NCBI GenBank assembly: GCA_003667245.1
Contig: RCNN01000572.1
Coordinates: 1-15,985 of the forward strand
Source: Heterostelium multicystogenum
Lineage: Eukaryota > Evosea > Eumycetozoa > Acytosteliales > Acytosteliaceae
Length of the DNA: 15,985 nucleotides
Direction: 5' to 3'
In this document: positions 1 through 7,160 of the stretch, piece after piece
Numbering within the stretch: position 1 is the stretch's first letter
How the letters are laid out: every line of letters starts with the position of its first letter
The notes under the pieces: generated by a model
The model's input: only the letters and a program-made list of their open reading frames with translations
What the model was told of the DNA's origin: nothing
The model's database searches: none
Position numbers and translations under genes: made by a program

Positions 1-919
1 CCGCCGCCGATGCTGCCGAAGTCCGCCGTCAGGTAAATGATGATCAGCGGGATGCCCATCTGGGTCACGTTGATGCCCAGGTTGTATTGCTGATTCAGGA
101 ACGGCGGCAGCCAGTACAGGTAGAACCAGAACACCGGCGCGGTCATCGAGTAGGCGAGGGCGAAGGCCCAGGTGCCGCGCATGCGCAGGATCCGGCTGAA
201 CGGTACGCGGGGTTGTTCCGGTTCGACTTCCTGTTGCACGTAGTCCAGTTCCGATTGCTTCACGCTTGGATGGTCTTCCGGGTTGTAGTACTTCAAGCCC
301 CAGAGCACCAGCCAGATCCCGCCCAGTGCCGACATGCACAGGAACGCCGCCTGCCAACCCCACACGTGGAGGATCAGCGGCAGCAGCATCGGCGTCATCA
401 TCGCGCCGACGTTGGTGCCGGCGTTGAAGATCCCGGTGGCCACGGCACGCTCGCCAGCGGGGAACCACAGGCGGGTGGTCTTGACGCAGGCCGGGGTAGT
501 TGGCGGCTTCGGTCAGCCCGAGAATGAACCGGCAGACCATAAAGCCCACCGCCGAGGTGGCCAGGCCATGGGCGCCGGTGGCCAGGCTCCACAGCAGCAC
601 TGCGCAGAAGAACACGCGCTTGACGCCGACCCGGTCGATCAACCGGCCTTGCAGCACAAAGCCGATGGCGTAACCCACCTGGAACCAGAAGTTGATGTTG
701 GCGTAGTCCATCGCCGTCCAGCTCATTTTCCTTGGCCAGGATCGGTTGCATCACGCCGAGGGCGCGCGGTCGATGTAGTTCAGGGTGGTGGCAAAAAACA
801 CCAGGGCCAGCATGCCCCAGCGGGTTTTACCGACAGCCATGGCGCCACGGATTTTGTCACCGATGCCGCCTATGGGGATTGCTGTGGCCCACGGCCACGG
901 CGGGATTTTGCGAAGGCAT
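1..919 (-). CDS. MFS transporter, ACS-like family, likely quinate/shikimate uptake (partial, frameshifted as read)
   Basis: Inner-membrane secondary carrier; the 3' end lies beyond the left edge, so about 300 N-terminal residues are visible. Across several minus-strand frames one reads a hydrophobic first helix ending in LNYIDRA, the MFS motif A segment GRLIDRVGVKRVF after helix 2, then RFILGLTEAANYP, GERAVATGIFNAGTNVGAMM and WFYLYWLPPFLNQQY, typical of anion:cation symporter (ExuT-like) members. The ATG at 919 is the furthest upstream start; an in-frame ATG at 840, just before helix 1, is an alternative. Reading-frame breaks sit near 874, 764, 731 and 501, each mendable by one or two bases. 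It is divergent from quiC, and such carriers commonly accompany this gene in Pseudomonas, so a hydroxylated ring-acid substrate (quinate, shikimate or dehydroshikimate) is inferred. The family call is firm, the substrate is not. Confidence 0.85.
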
Positions 920-1050
920 GAGGAAGTACCCGTTTTTTTGAAATTTTTATGGTGTGTTCAGGGTCTTGGTTAACCGAGGCCGCTCAATGGAAGCGGGGCT
1001 CAATGTGCTGTCGATGGTGCGCAGCGGCTAAAAAATCGTCAATTCGCCGA

Positions 1051-1080
1051 TTGCCATTCTGTTCGATAATCGCCCATAAA
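1051..1080 (+). promoter_or_regulatory. Candidate quiC promoter with PcaR/PcaU-like operator (1061-1075)
   Basis: In the 255-bp divergent gap between the MFS carrier and quiC, TTGCCA (1051-1056) and CATAAA (1075-1080) make a plausible sigma70 promoter with an 18-bp spacer. The spacer and the edge of the -10 hold GTTCGATAATCGCCC (1061-1075), which differs at one base from the PcaR operator consensus GTTCGATAATCGCAC that I recall for Pseudomonas pca promoters (from memory, not looked up). PcaR is an IclR-family regulator of protocatechuate/beta-ketoadipate genes and binds over -35/-10 elements. quiC has a good ribosome binding site, GGGAG at 1163-1167, seven bases before its ATG. I saw no comparable site facing the MFS gene. 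Confidence 0.6.
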
Positions 1081-1174
1081 ACTAACCGGGTTCGTACATT
1101 TCAATTGCTGTGATGAACCTGGCGGCCAATAATTTGCCGTAAACAAGACATGCCTCAATGCCGGGAGTCGCCCC

Positions 1175-1399
1175 ATGCAACGCTCCATCGCCACCGTTTC
1201 CTTGAGCGGAACCTTGCCGGAAAAACTCGAAGCCATCGCGGCTGCCGGGTTTGATGGCGTGGAAATCTTCGAAAACGATCTGCTGTATTACGACGGCAGT
1301 CCGCGTGAAGTTAGGCAAATGTGCGCCGACCTCGGCATTGCCATCACCTTGTTCCAGCCGTTCCGGGACTTTGAGGGCTGCCGCCGCGACCGCCTGACA

Positions 1400-1431
<32 letters not shown>

Positions 1432-3081
1432 CTTGATGCAGGAGCTGGGCACCGACCTGGTGCTGGTGTGCAGTAACGCGTCAGCCGATTCCGTGGGCGA
1501 TGAAAGCATTTCTGCTGGAGGACCTGAGCCTGCTGGCCGAACACGCTGGCCGCCGGGGCTTGCGCATCGGCTATGAAGCGCTGGCCTGGGGCCGGCACGT
1601 CAACACCTGGCAGCAGGGTGTGGAACCTGGTGCGCAAGATCGATCATCCGAGCCTGGGCGTGTTGCTCGACAGCTTTCCACACCCTGTCTCTCAAGGGCG
1701 ACCCGAGTGCGATTGCCGAGATTCCCGGCGACAAGATTTTCTTTGTGCAGATGGCCGATGCAACCGATCCTCGCGATGGATGTACTGGAATGGAGCCGGC
1801 ATTTTCCGCTGCTTCCCAGGCCAAGGGCGAGTTCGACCTGGCGGGCTTTCTCGCCCCGATCATCAAGAGCGGCTACACCGGGCCGTTGTCCCTGGAAATC
1901 TTCAACGACGGCTTCGCGCCGCGCCGACCCGGGCGAATGCCGCCGACGGCCTGCGCTCGCTTGCTGTACCTCGAAGAGAAAACCCGCCAGCGATTGGAGC
2001 AAGAAGCGACGCCGGTCCCCGAGATCCTGTTTGAAACCCCGGCGCCAGCGAATACGACGGCAATTGAATTCCTGGAATTTGCCGTGGATGAAAACCTCGG
2101 TGCCAAGCTCACTTCATGGCTGGAGCGCCTGGGCTTCGTCAAGGCCGGGCAGCATCGATCCAAGAGCGTCAGCCTGTTGCGCCAGGGCGATATCAACCTG
2201 ATCCTCAATTGCGAACCCTATTCCTTCGCCCATAACTTCTTCGAGGCCCACGGCCCGTCGTTGTGCGCCACGGCGATCCGCGTCAAGGACAGCGCCAAGG
2301 CCCTGGGAGCGGGCGGTGGCCTACAAGGGCCAGCCGTATCGTGGGCTGGTCGGCCCCAACGAGCTGGAGCTGGCAGCGGTGCGCGCACCGGATGGCAGCC
2401 TGATCTACCTGGTGGACCAGCACGAAGGCGGCCTCTACGACACCGACTTCAACCTGCAACCGGCGAACGCCGCCAGCGGCGGCCTGCTGCGCATCGACCA
2501 CATGGCCATGGCCTTGCCCGCCGACAGCCTCGACAGTTGGGTGTTGTTCTACAAAAGCTTGCTGGATTTCGAAGCCGACGACGAAGTGGTGCTGCCGGAC
2601 CCCTATGGCCTGGTGAAAAGCCGGGCACTGCGCAGCCGTTGCAGCTCGATTCGCCTGCCGCTGAATATTTCCGAGAACCGCAACACCGCGATTTCCCACG
2701 CGTTGTCGAGCTATCGCGGCTCGGGTGTGCACCACATTGCCTTCGACTGCGCGGACATTTTCGCCGAGGTCAGCCGGGCCAAGGATGCGGGCGTGCCGCT
2801 GCTGGATATCCCGCTGAACTACTACGATGACCTGGCCGCGCGGTTTGATTTCGATGACGAGTTCCTCAGCCAGCTCGCGTATTACAACGTCCTCTACGAC
2901 CGCGATGCCCAGGGCGGTGAACTGTTTCACGTTTATACCGAACCGTTCGAGGGCCGGTTTTTCTTCGAGATCATCCAGCGCAAGAACGGTTACGCCGGCT
3001 ACGGTGCGGCCAACGTGGCGGTGCGCCTGGCGGCCATGGCCAAGTCCGCGCAGCGGTGCGGTGCGCCAGGCCAGGTTGTAA
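1175..3081 (+). CDS. quiC: 3-dehydroshikimate dehydratase fused to HPPD-like dioxygenase domain (QuiC; frameshifted as read)
   Basis: Converts 3-dehydroshikimate to protocatechuate, the exit from quinate/shikimate catabolism into the beta-ketoadipate pathway. The N-terminal ~280 residues are an AP-endonuclease-2/xylose-isomerase-like TIM barrel, opening MQRSIATVSLSGTLPEKLEA with GFDGVEIFENDLL and later YTGPLSLEIFNDGF. The C-terminal half resembles 4-hydroxyphenylpyruvate dioxygenase: a degraded vicinal-oxygen-chelate repeat (FLEFAVDENLGAKL...), then a second repeat with LRIDHMAMALP, GVHHIAFDC and FFEIIQRKNGY, which keep the His-His-Glu metal-ligand pattern. Total length of about 635 codons fits fused QuiC1-type enzymes. 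Frame breaks lie near 1511, 1617, 1680, 1761-1823, 1915-1960, 2309 and 3030. The stop at 3079-3081 follows a VRQARL ending in the mended frame. Start chosen by the GGGAG ribosome site. Whether the second domain acts on any substrate cannot be told from sequence. Confidence 0.93.
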
Positions 3082-3152
3082 GGTGCCGGCGCTTCCTTCG
3101 GCGTGCGGCGCGGCCCATAATCAGCGCCTGCACCTAAGGCCGTGAGCGCACC

Positions 3153-3820
3153 ATGACCCTGACCTCCGAGCTTCCCGCCGCGGCCACCGCACGCGCGCAA
3201 GAGCCGCAAGAACAACCCGGAAAAGACCCGCGAGAACATTCTCCAGGAAGCCATCGTCGAGTTTGTCACCCAGGGCCTTTCCGGCGCCCGGGTGGACGCG
3301 ATCGCGGAGCGTATCCAGACCTCCAAGCGCATGATCTATTACTACTTCGGCAGCAAGGAGCAGCTCTACGTCGAGGTGCTGGAGAAACTCTACGGCGCAT
3401 TCGCAACACCGAGACACGGATGAACCTGACGGCCCTGGAGCCCCGGGAAGCGATCCGCCGGCTGGTGGAATTCACCTTTGATCACCCACGATCAGAACGT
3501 GGATTTTGTGCGCATCGTGAGCATCGAGAACATCCACAACGCCGAGTATGTAAAGCAGTCGACGTCGATCAAGGCGATGAACAGCAACATCCTCGAAGCC
3601 CTTGGCACCACGTTGCGCCGGGGCGCCGAGTTGGGGGTTGTTCCGGGAAGGGCTGGAGCCGCTGGACGTGCACTTGCTGATCAACTCGTTCAGCTTCTAC
3701 CGGGTGTCGAACCGCCACACCTTCAGCGAGATCTTTCAGATCGAGTTGTCGGATGAGGCGGTCAAGCAGCGGCATCGGGCGATGATCTGCGAGTCGGTGT
3801 TGCGCTACCTGCAGGCTTGA
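3153..3820 (+). CDS. TetR-family transcriptional regulator of the quinate cluster (frameshifted as read)
   Basis: DNA-binding repressor of the TetR/AcrR family, about 220 residues. A basic N-terminal tail precedes the canonical helix-turn-helix: ENILQEAIVEFVTQGLSGAR, then VDAIAERIQTSKRMIYYYFG and SKEQLYVEVLEKLY. The C-terminal ligand domain (for example RRLVEFTFDH, NVDFVRIVSIENIHNAEYVK, ending CESVLRYLQA) resembles regulators found beside quiC in pseudomonads. The start at 3153 fits the family length but has no strong ribosome site. Frame breaks lie near 3199, 3395, 3480 and 3640. It starts 71 bp after quiC on the same strand, so probable co-transcription and local control of the quinate genes are inferred. 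The ligand is unknown; a shikimate-pathway acid would be a natural guess. The 71-bp gap shows no terminator. Confidence 0.85.
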
Positions 3821-3834
3821 GTTCAACACCGAGC

Positions 3835-3931
3835 AAAATGTGGGAGCGGGCTTGCTCGCGAATGCGGTGGGTCAGTAAAACATCCGGTGGCTGACACTCC
3901 GCATTCGCGAGCAAGCCCGCTCCCACATTTT
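3835..3931. repeat. REP doublet (REPIN-like), likely bidirectional terminator
   Basis: Two perfect 33-base inverted arms, 3835-3867 and 3899-3931, contain the GTGGGAGCGGGCTTGCTCGC core of a Pseudomonas REP element. The 31-base centre has its own short inverted repeat (GTCAG...CTGAC). The arms start AAAAT and end ATTTT, so each strand has a stem followed by a short T run. It lies exactly between the stop of the TetR gene (3820) and the stop of aroE (3943), which converge, so it can serve as a two-way terminator. The doublet layout matches REPINs, non-autonomous elements mobilised by a RAYT transposase encoded elsewhere. Confidence 0.9.
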
Positions 3932-3942
3932 TGATCCGGTTT

Positions 3943-4810
3943 CTACAGTTGGGTGGTCATGCTCTGGAAGTGCGCGAGCATGCGCTCTGCATCCGCCACT
4001 TCGCCAGTGAACAACTCAAACGCCTTCACCGCCTGAAACACCGCCATGTTGCCGCCATCCAGGGTGCGGCAACCCAGGGCGCGGGCGTTGCGCAGCAGTT
4101 CGGTTTCCAGTGGGAAGTACACGATCTCCGCTACCCACAAGTCGGCGCGCAAGGTGCCCAACGGCACCGGCATGCCCGGCAGCTTGGCCATGCCCATCGG
4201 CGTGGTGTTCACCAGGCCGTCGGCTTCGGCCCATGGCGCTTTCCAGGTCATTGCCGGCCTGGGCCCGGCCGGCACCGAAATGCTGGTTGAGGTTGTCCGC
4301 CAGGCTGCGGGCACGTTCGGCGTCCATGTCGAAAATACTCAAGCGTTCCACGCCTTCACCCAGCAGCGCATGGGCCACTGCTGCCCCGGCGCCGCCCGCG
4401 CCCATCTGCACCACGAACTTGCGAGCCACATCACTCAAGCCCCGGCGAAAGCCTTCGGCAAAGCCCAGGCAGTCGGTGTTGTGGCCGATGCGTTTACCGT
4501 CGCAAAGCACCACGGTGTTCACCGCGCCGATGCCCCGTGCTTCGGGTGACAGGTCATCCAGCAGCGGCAGGATCGCCTGCTTGCACGGGTAGGTGATGTT
4601 CAAACCGGTGAAGTTCATCTGTTCGGCCGCCATCAACAGGTCGGGCAGGGCGCGGGTATCCACCTGTAGCCGGTCGAGGTCGACCAGGCGATAGAGGTAA
4701 CGCAGGCCCTGGGCATCGCCTTCATGCTCATGCAGGGCCGGGGTGCGGGAAGCCTGGATGCCGGCGCCTATCAGGCCGGCCAGAATTCGACGTTTGGACA
4801 CCGCGCTCAT
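3943..4810 (-). CDS. aroE: Shikimate/quinate dehydrogenase, AroE family, catabolic paralogue (one frameshift as read)
   Basis: Oxidoreductase of the shikimate dehydrogenase family, about 289 residues counted through the break. The N-terminal substrate domain shows [21 protein letters not shown] (with the catalytic-lysine position) and GHNTDCLGF (the Asp of the Lys-Asp pair). The dinucleotide fold has [14 protein letters not shown], and NTTPMGM follows. Strand beta-2 ends in FDMDAERA rather than the NRTxxR/K motif that binds the NADP phosphate, so NAD dependence, as in catabolic QsuD-like enzymes, is inferred. One extra base near 4233 shifts the frame inside ESAMG; reading resumes at [13 protein letters not shown]. 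The ATG overlaps the aroQ stop by four bases (ATGA), suggesting translational coupling. The gene position points to oxidation of quinate/shikimate rather than biosynthesis. The gene symbol is the family name; a second, biosynthetic aroE would be expected elsewhere. Confidence 0.9.
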
Positions 4811-5247
4811 CCCTTCAAGTTCTTGCTGAAATGTTCGAGGGCGAGGTGATAACCGTGGCTGCCAAACCCGGCCAGCACCGCCTTGGCAATCGGCGACACG
4901 AACGAGTGATGACGGAACGCTTCCCGGGCATGCACGTTGGACAAATGCACTTCGATCACCGGTACTTCACTGGCCACCAGCGCGTCGCGGATCGCCACCG
5001 AAGTGTGGGTCCAGGCTGCCGGGTTGATCACGATGCCGGCGCAACGGGCGCGGGCGCCGTGGATCCAGTCCAGCAATTCGCCTTCGTGGTTGGTCTGGCG
5101 AAATTCGACTTTCAGGCCCAGTTGCTCGGCGCTGCGGCCACACAGGGCGGCAAGGTCGGCCAGGGTTTCATGGCCATAAGTGGCAGGCTCGCGAGTGCCG
5201 AGCAGGTTGAGGTTGGGGCCGTTGAGCACCAGCACGATGGGCGGCAT
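4807..5247 (-). CDS. aroQ: Type II 3-dehydroquinate dehydratase
   Basis: Intact 146-residue cytosolic enzyme, the usual length for the dodecameric type II family, catalysing reversible dehydration of 3-dehydroquinate to 3-dehydroshikimate. Visible motifs are [19 protein letters not shown] (flexible lid loop with the catalytic Arg and Tyr), [32 protein letters not shown] and [18 protein letters not shown] (catalytic His and substrate-binding residues). Start chosen by the ribosome site: GGAG on the minus strand (complement of 5256-5259), eight bases before the ATG. It is the first gene of a two-gene operon, overlapping aroE by ATGA. Its partners and the operator-like sequence upstream suggest a catabolic isozyme, distinct from the housekeeping aroQ usually found with accBC. 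Confidence 0.96.
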   Translation of the reverse strand: MPPIVLVLNGPNLNLLGTREPATYGHETLADLAALCGRSAEQLGLKVEFRQTNHEGELLDWIHGARARCAGIVINPAAWTHTSVAIRDALVASEVPVIEVHLSNVHAREAFRHHSFVSPIAKAVLAGFGSHGYHLALEHFSKNLKG

Positions 5248-5329
5248 AGAGGGTTCTCCACTGTTGTTTTTATGTATGTCGATAAAATGTACTGAATGGT
5301 TAATTTGGTCAATCGCGTGGGTGGGAACC

Positions 5330-5344
5330 GTTCGATTACCGAAC
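5330..5344 (-). promoter_or_regulatory. PcaR/PcaU-like operator upstream of aroQ-aroE
   Basis: Read in the direction of aroQ this is GTTCGGTAATCGAAC, matching 13 of 15 positions of the PcaR consensus recalled above. It is embedded in a perfect CGTTCG-ATTAC-CGAACG inverted repeat (5329-5345). It lies about 83 bp before the aroQ ATG. The bases just upstream (CATTCTG on the minus strand) also occur just upstream of the quiC site, so the shared block is longer than the core. A possible downstream -35 is TTGACC, but I could not find a convincing -10. The remaining gap to hasI also holds the hasI promoter. Confidence 0.55.
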
Positions 5345-5383
5345 GCAGAATGAAAACCACCGTTGTGTGGATCAGAGTTGATA

Positions 5384-5417
5384 TCAATTGAAAATCATTC
5401 TCGACAACGCTTAAGAT
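5384..5417 (+). promoter_or_regulatory. Fur box and promoter of hasI
   Basis: TCAATTGAAAATCATTCTC (5384-5402) matches 13 of 19 bases of the Fur-box consensus. It covers a possible -35, TTGAAA (5388-5393), paired with TAAGAT (5412-5417) at an 18-bp spacing. Repression by Fur-Fe(II) would block this promoter, so transcription under iron limitation is inferred, as for other hasI/fecI-type sigma genes. Confidence 0.65.
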
Positions 5418-5452
5418 GCCCGCCTGTTTCCTTAACATTCCAGGGAGTCGGT

Positions 5453-5974
5453 TTGTCGGACGTGGATCTCAAAGGCCTGTTTCTCAAGCACGCCGATACC
5501 CTGCGCGGGTATCTCGCACGCAAGGTACGGGACCCGCAGTTGGCCGCAGACCTGGTGCAGGAGAGTTTCCTGCGCCTGGCGCAAAAGCCGGCCGGCGAGC
5601 GCATCGACAACTCCCAGGGCTATCTCTATCGCACGGCCGGCAATCTGCTGATCGACCATATCCGCCAGGAGGCGCGGCGCAAGACCGACTCCGTGCCCCA
5701 TGAGGCGCTGGCCGAGATTGAAGATGAAATGGCCGGGTTGGAGGCTCAGGCGATGGCGCAGCAACAGCGGCAGGCATTGAAGCAGGCACTGGCGGAATTG
5801 CCGGAGCGTACCCGGCAGATTTTCCGTCTCAACCGGATCGAGGGCATGACCCATGCCCAGGTCGCGCGCCACCTGGGAATTTCCGACAGCTCAGTGCAAA
5901 AGCACCTGGCCAAGGCGCTGGCGTATGTCATGCAGCGTTTGCAGGAAGGTGAGGCGGGGCCGTCCGACGAATGA
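5453..5974 (+). CDS. hasI: ECF sigma factor, FecI-like (HasI)
   Basis: Extracytoplasmic-function RNA polymerase sigma factor of 173 residues, usual for the FecI/iron-starvation group. Region 2 is seen in LKHADTLRGYLARKVRDP, QLAADLVQESFLRLAQKP (the -10 and core-binding helix) and YLYRTAGNLLIDHIRQEARR. Region 4 is ALAELPERTRQIFRLNRIEG, then MTHAQVARHLGISDSSVQKH, a helix-turn-helix for -35 recognition. The start is a TTG at 5453 with GGGAG (5443-5447) five bases upstream; the frame stays open further upstream but without family similarity there. It is the first gene of the has locus, followed after 63 bp by the anti-sigma gene. The expected target is the hasR promoter when heme-loaded HasA engages HasR. 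The frame is intact, unlike most neighbours. Confidence 0.92.
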   Translation: MSDVDLKGLFLKHADTLRGYLARKVRDPQLAADLVQESFLRLAQKPAGERIDNSQGYLYRTAGNLLIDHIRQEARRKTDSVPHEALAEIEDEMAGLEAQAMAQQQRQALKQALAELPERTRQIFRLNRIEGMTHAQVARHLGISDSSVQKHLAKALAYVMQRLQEGEAGPSDE

Positions 5975-6006
5975 ATTACCGACAAATCTGGGGTCAGACG
6001 TCACAG

Positions 6007-6018
6007 CGTTATATAACG
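6007..6018. repeat. Perfect 12-bp AT-rich palindrome between hasI and hasS
   Basis: CGTTATATAACG is self-complementary and ends 19 bases before the hasS GTG. Eleven bases of it and the next base (TTATATAACGA, 6009-6019) recur at 10153-10163 just ahead of hasA. No function is established. It could be a -10-like element, a small operator or an RNA processing site. Confidence 0.5.
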
Positions 6019-6037
6019 AAAAATTCGAGATTCACAC

Positions 6038-7027
6038 GTGAATAGCCCGGGTCCGCAACAGCACAGCATTACCGAGGCGGCTGCCGATTGGGCGGTGCGC
6101 CTGCACGCCGGCGCCCTGACCGATCAGGAGCAGGCCGAGCTGCGCCAATGGATCGCCAGAGACAGCCGCCATGAAGCGGCGCTGCGTTTTGCCGAGCAGA
6201 CGTGGGCGGCGCTGGGCGAGGTGCATCGCGATGAGACGGTGCATCGCCAGCGGCCGCCCGCTACCGCTGCGCCGGTGCGCGGCCCTCGTCGGCGCAGGCC
6301 GTGGCGCATGGCGGCGAGTGTTGCGCTGTTGCTGGTGGTGGCGGGCGTCGGCTGGGTGCGCGGGCCTGAGGCGCTGCTGCAGGTGCAGGCCGATTACTTC
6401 ACCCAAAAAGGCGAAGTGCGCACCGTGCACCTGGCGGACGGCAGCAGCGTGCAACTGGATTCTGCGAGTGCGATCAAGCTGGATTTTGACGGTGTGCAGC
6501 GGCGCATCAGTCTGATCAAAGGCTCGGCCATCTTTGATGTGGCGCCCATGGCCGGTGAGGAAAAAAGACCGTTCGTGGTGCACAGCGCCAGCGGGCAAAC
6601 CCGTGCCCTGGGCACGCGGTTTGTGGTCGAGCGTGAGGACGACCGGCAGGCCTGGGTCGGAGTGTTGCAGCACAGTGTGGCCGTCACGCTGCAGGCGCTG
6701 CCGCAGAAAGCAACTGTGCTCAAGGAAGGCCAGGCTGCGCGCTACAGCCCGGAGAACGGCGTGGTCGCCCTCGACGACTTCGACCTGGAGCGCGCCACCA
6801 GTTGGCGTCGCGGTGTGCTGATCTTCGACCGCTTGCCGCTGGCCAAGGTCATCGAACAGCTCAACCGCTACCGGCCGGGCAAGGTGGTGCTGACCAATGC
6901 CGACCTCGGCACCCGTGAAGTCAGCGGCGTGTTCCGCCTCGATATGCTCGACACGGCCCTCGGCACCCTGACCGAAGAATTACAGGTGCAGCGCTTTGAT
7001 CTGGCGGGGCTGAGCCTGATCTATTGA
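6038..7027 (+). CDS. hasS: FecR-type anti-sigma / sigma regulator (HasS)
   Basis: Single-pass inner-membrane protein of 329 residues controlling HasI. The cytoplasmic N-terminal domain (residues ~8-60, AADWAVRLHAGALTDQEQAE with RQWIARDSRHEAALRFAEQT) is the conserved sigma-binding FecR N-domain. A basic stretch PRRRRPWR precedes a membrane helix at about residues 91-108 (MAASVALLLVVAGVGWV). The periplasmic FecR domain follows (VRTVHLADGSSVQLDSASAI, ISLIKGSAIFDVAP, ALGTRFVVE), with a C-terminal signalling region ending LSLIY. It is expected to contact the HasR N-terminal signalling domain. The start is GTG with a weak ribosome site, and no in-frame ATG exists before the transmembrane segment. 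Frame intact. The name rests on locus order, since sequence alone says FecR-like. Confidence 0.9.
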   Translation: MNSPGPQQHSITEAAADWAVRLHAGALTDQEQAELRQWIARDSRHEAALRFAEQTWAALGEVHRDETVHRQRPPATAAPVRGPRRRRPWRMAASVALLLVVAGVGWVRGPEALLQVQADYFTQKGEVRTVHLADGSSVQLDSASAIKLDFDGVQRRISLIKGSAIFDVAPMAGEEKRPFVVHSASGQTRALGTRFVVEREDDRQAWVGVLQHSVAVTLQALPQKATVLKEGQAARYSPENGVVALDDFDLERATSWRRGVLIFDRLPLAKVIEQLNRYRPGKVVLTNADLGTREVSGVFRLDMLDTALGTLTEELQVQRFDLAGLSLIY

Positions 7028-7113
7028 TGGGGTCGCCGGGCCCCGTTTACGCCCTTTGAAAAAACTTTCAAAAAACCTTACTGAGTTCCGACGCCTGACA
7101 CGTCCTGTTAAGT

Positions 7114-7132
7114 GAGAAGTATTCGCATAAAC
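7114..7132 (+). promoter_or_regulatory. Possible Fur box ahead of hasR
   Basis: GAGAAGTATTCGCATAAAC matches 11 of 19 Fur-box positions and resembles the common Pseudomonas form GAGAATGATTCTCATTA. It lies 28 bases before the chosen hasR ATG. The hasS-hasR gap (7028-7160) also has an A-rich stretch (7059-7078) followed by CCTTACTGAGTTCC, where a HasI-dependent promoter might sit, but I cannot assign its -35/-10. No clear terminator follows hasS. Confidence 0.4.
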
Positions 7133-7160
7133 AAGAATGGTCAGCGAAGGGATAACGTCG

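Noticed and set aside
1036..1054. Additional operator AATCG...CGATT in the quiC upstream region
   Set aside because: Only five-bp arms and 8/15 similarity to the operator motif; could be chance.
2283..3332. Open frame of 349 codons on the minus strand spanning quiC and the TetR gene start
   Set aside because: Crosses two genes recognised on the other strand and has no family resemblance; composition is typical of antisense shadow.
5363..5452. Upstream in-frame extension of hasI to an ATG at 5363
   Set aside because: It would place the Fur box and likely promoter inside the gene and adds 30 residues without family similarity; the TTG at 5453 has a ribosome site.
7030..7050. Terminator after hasS (GGGG...CCCC)
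   Set aside because: Four-bp arms with no T run; not convincing.
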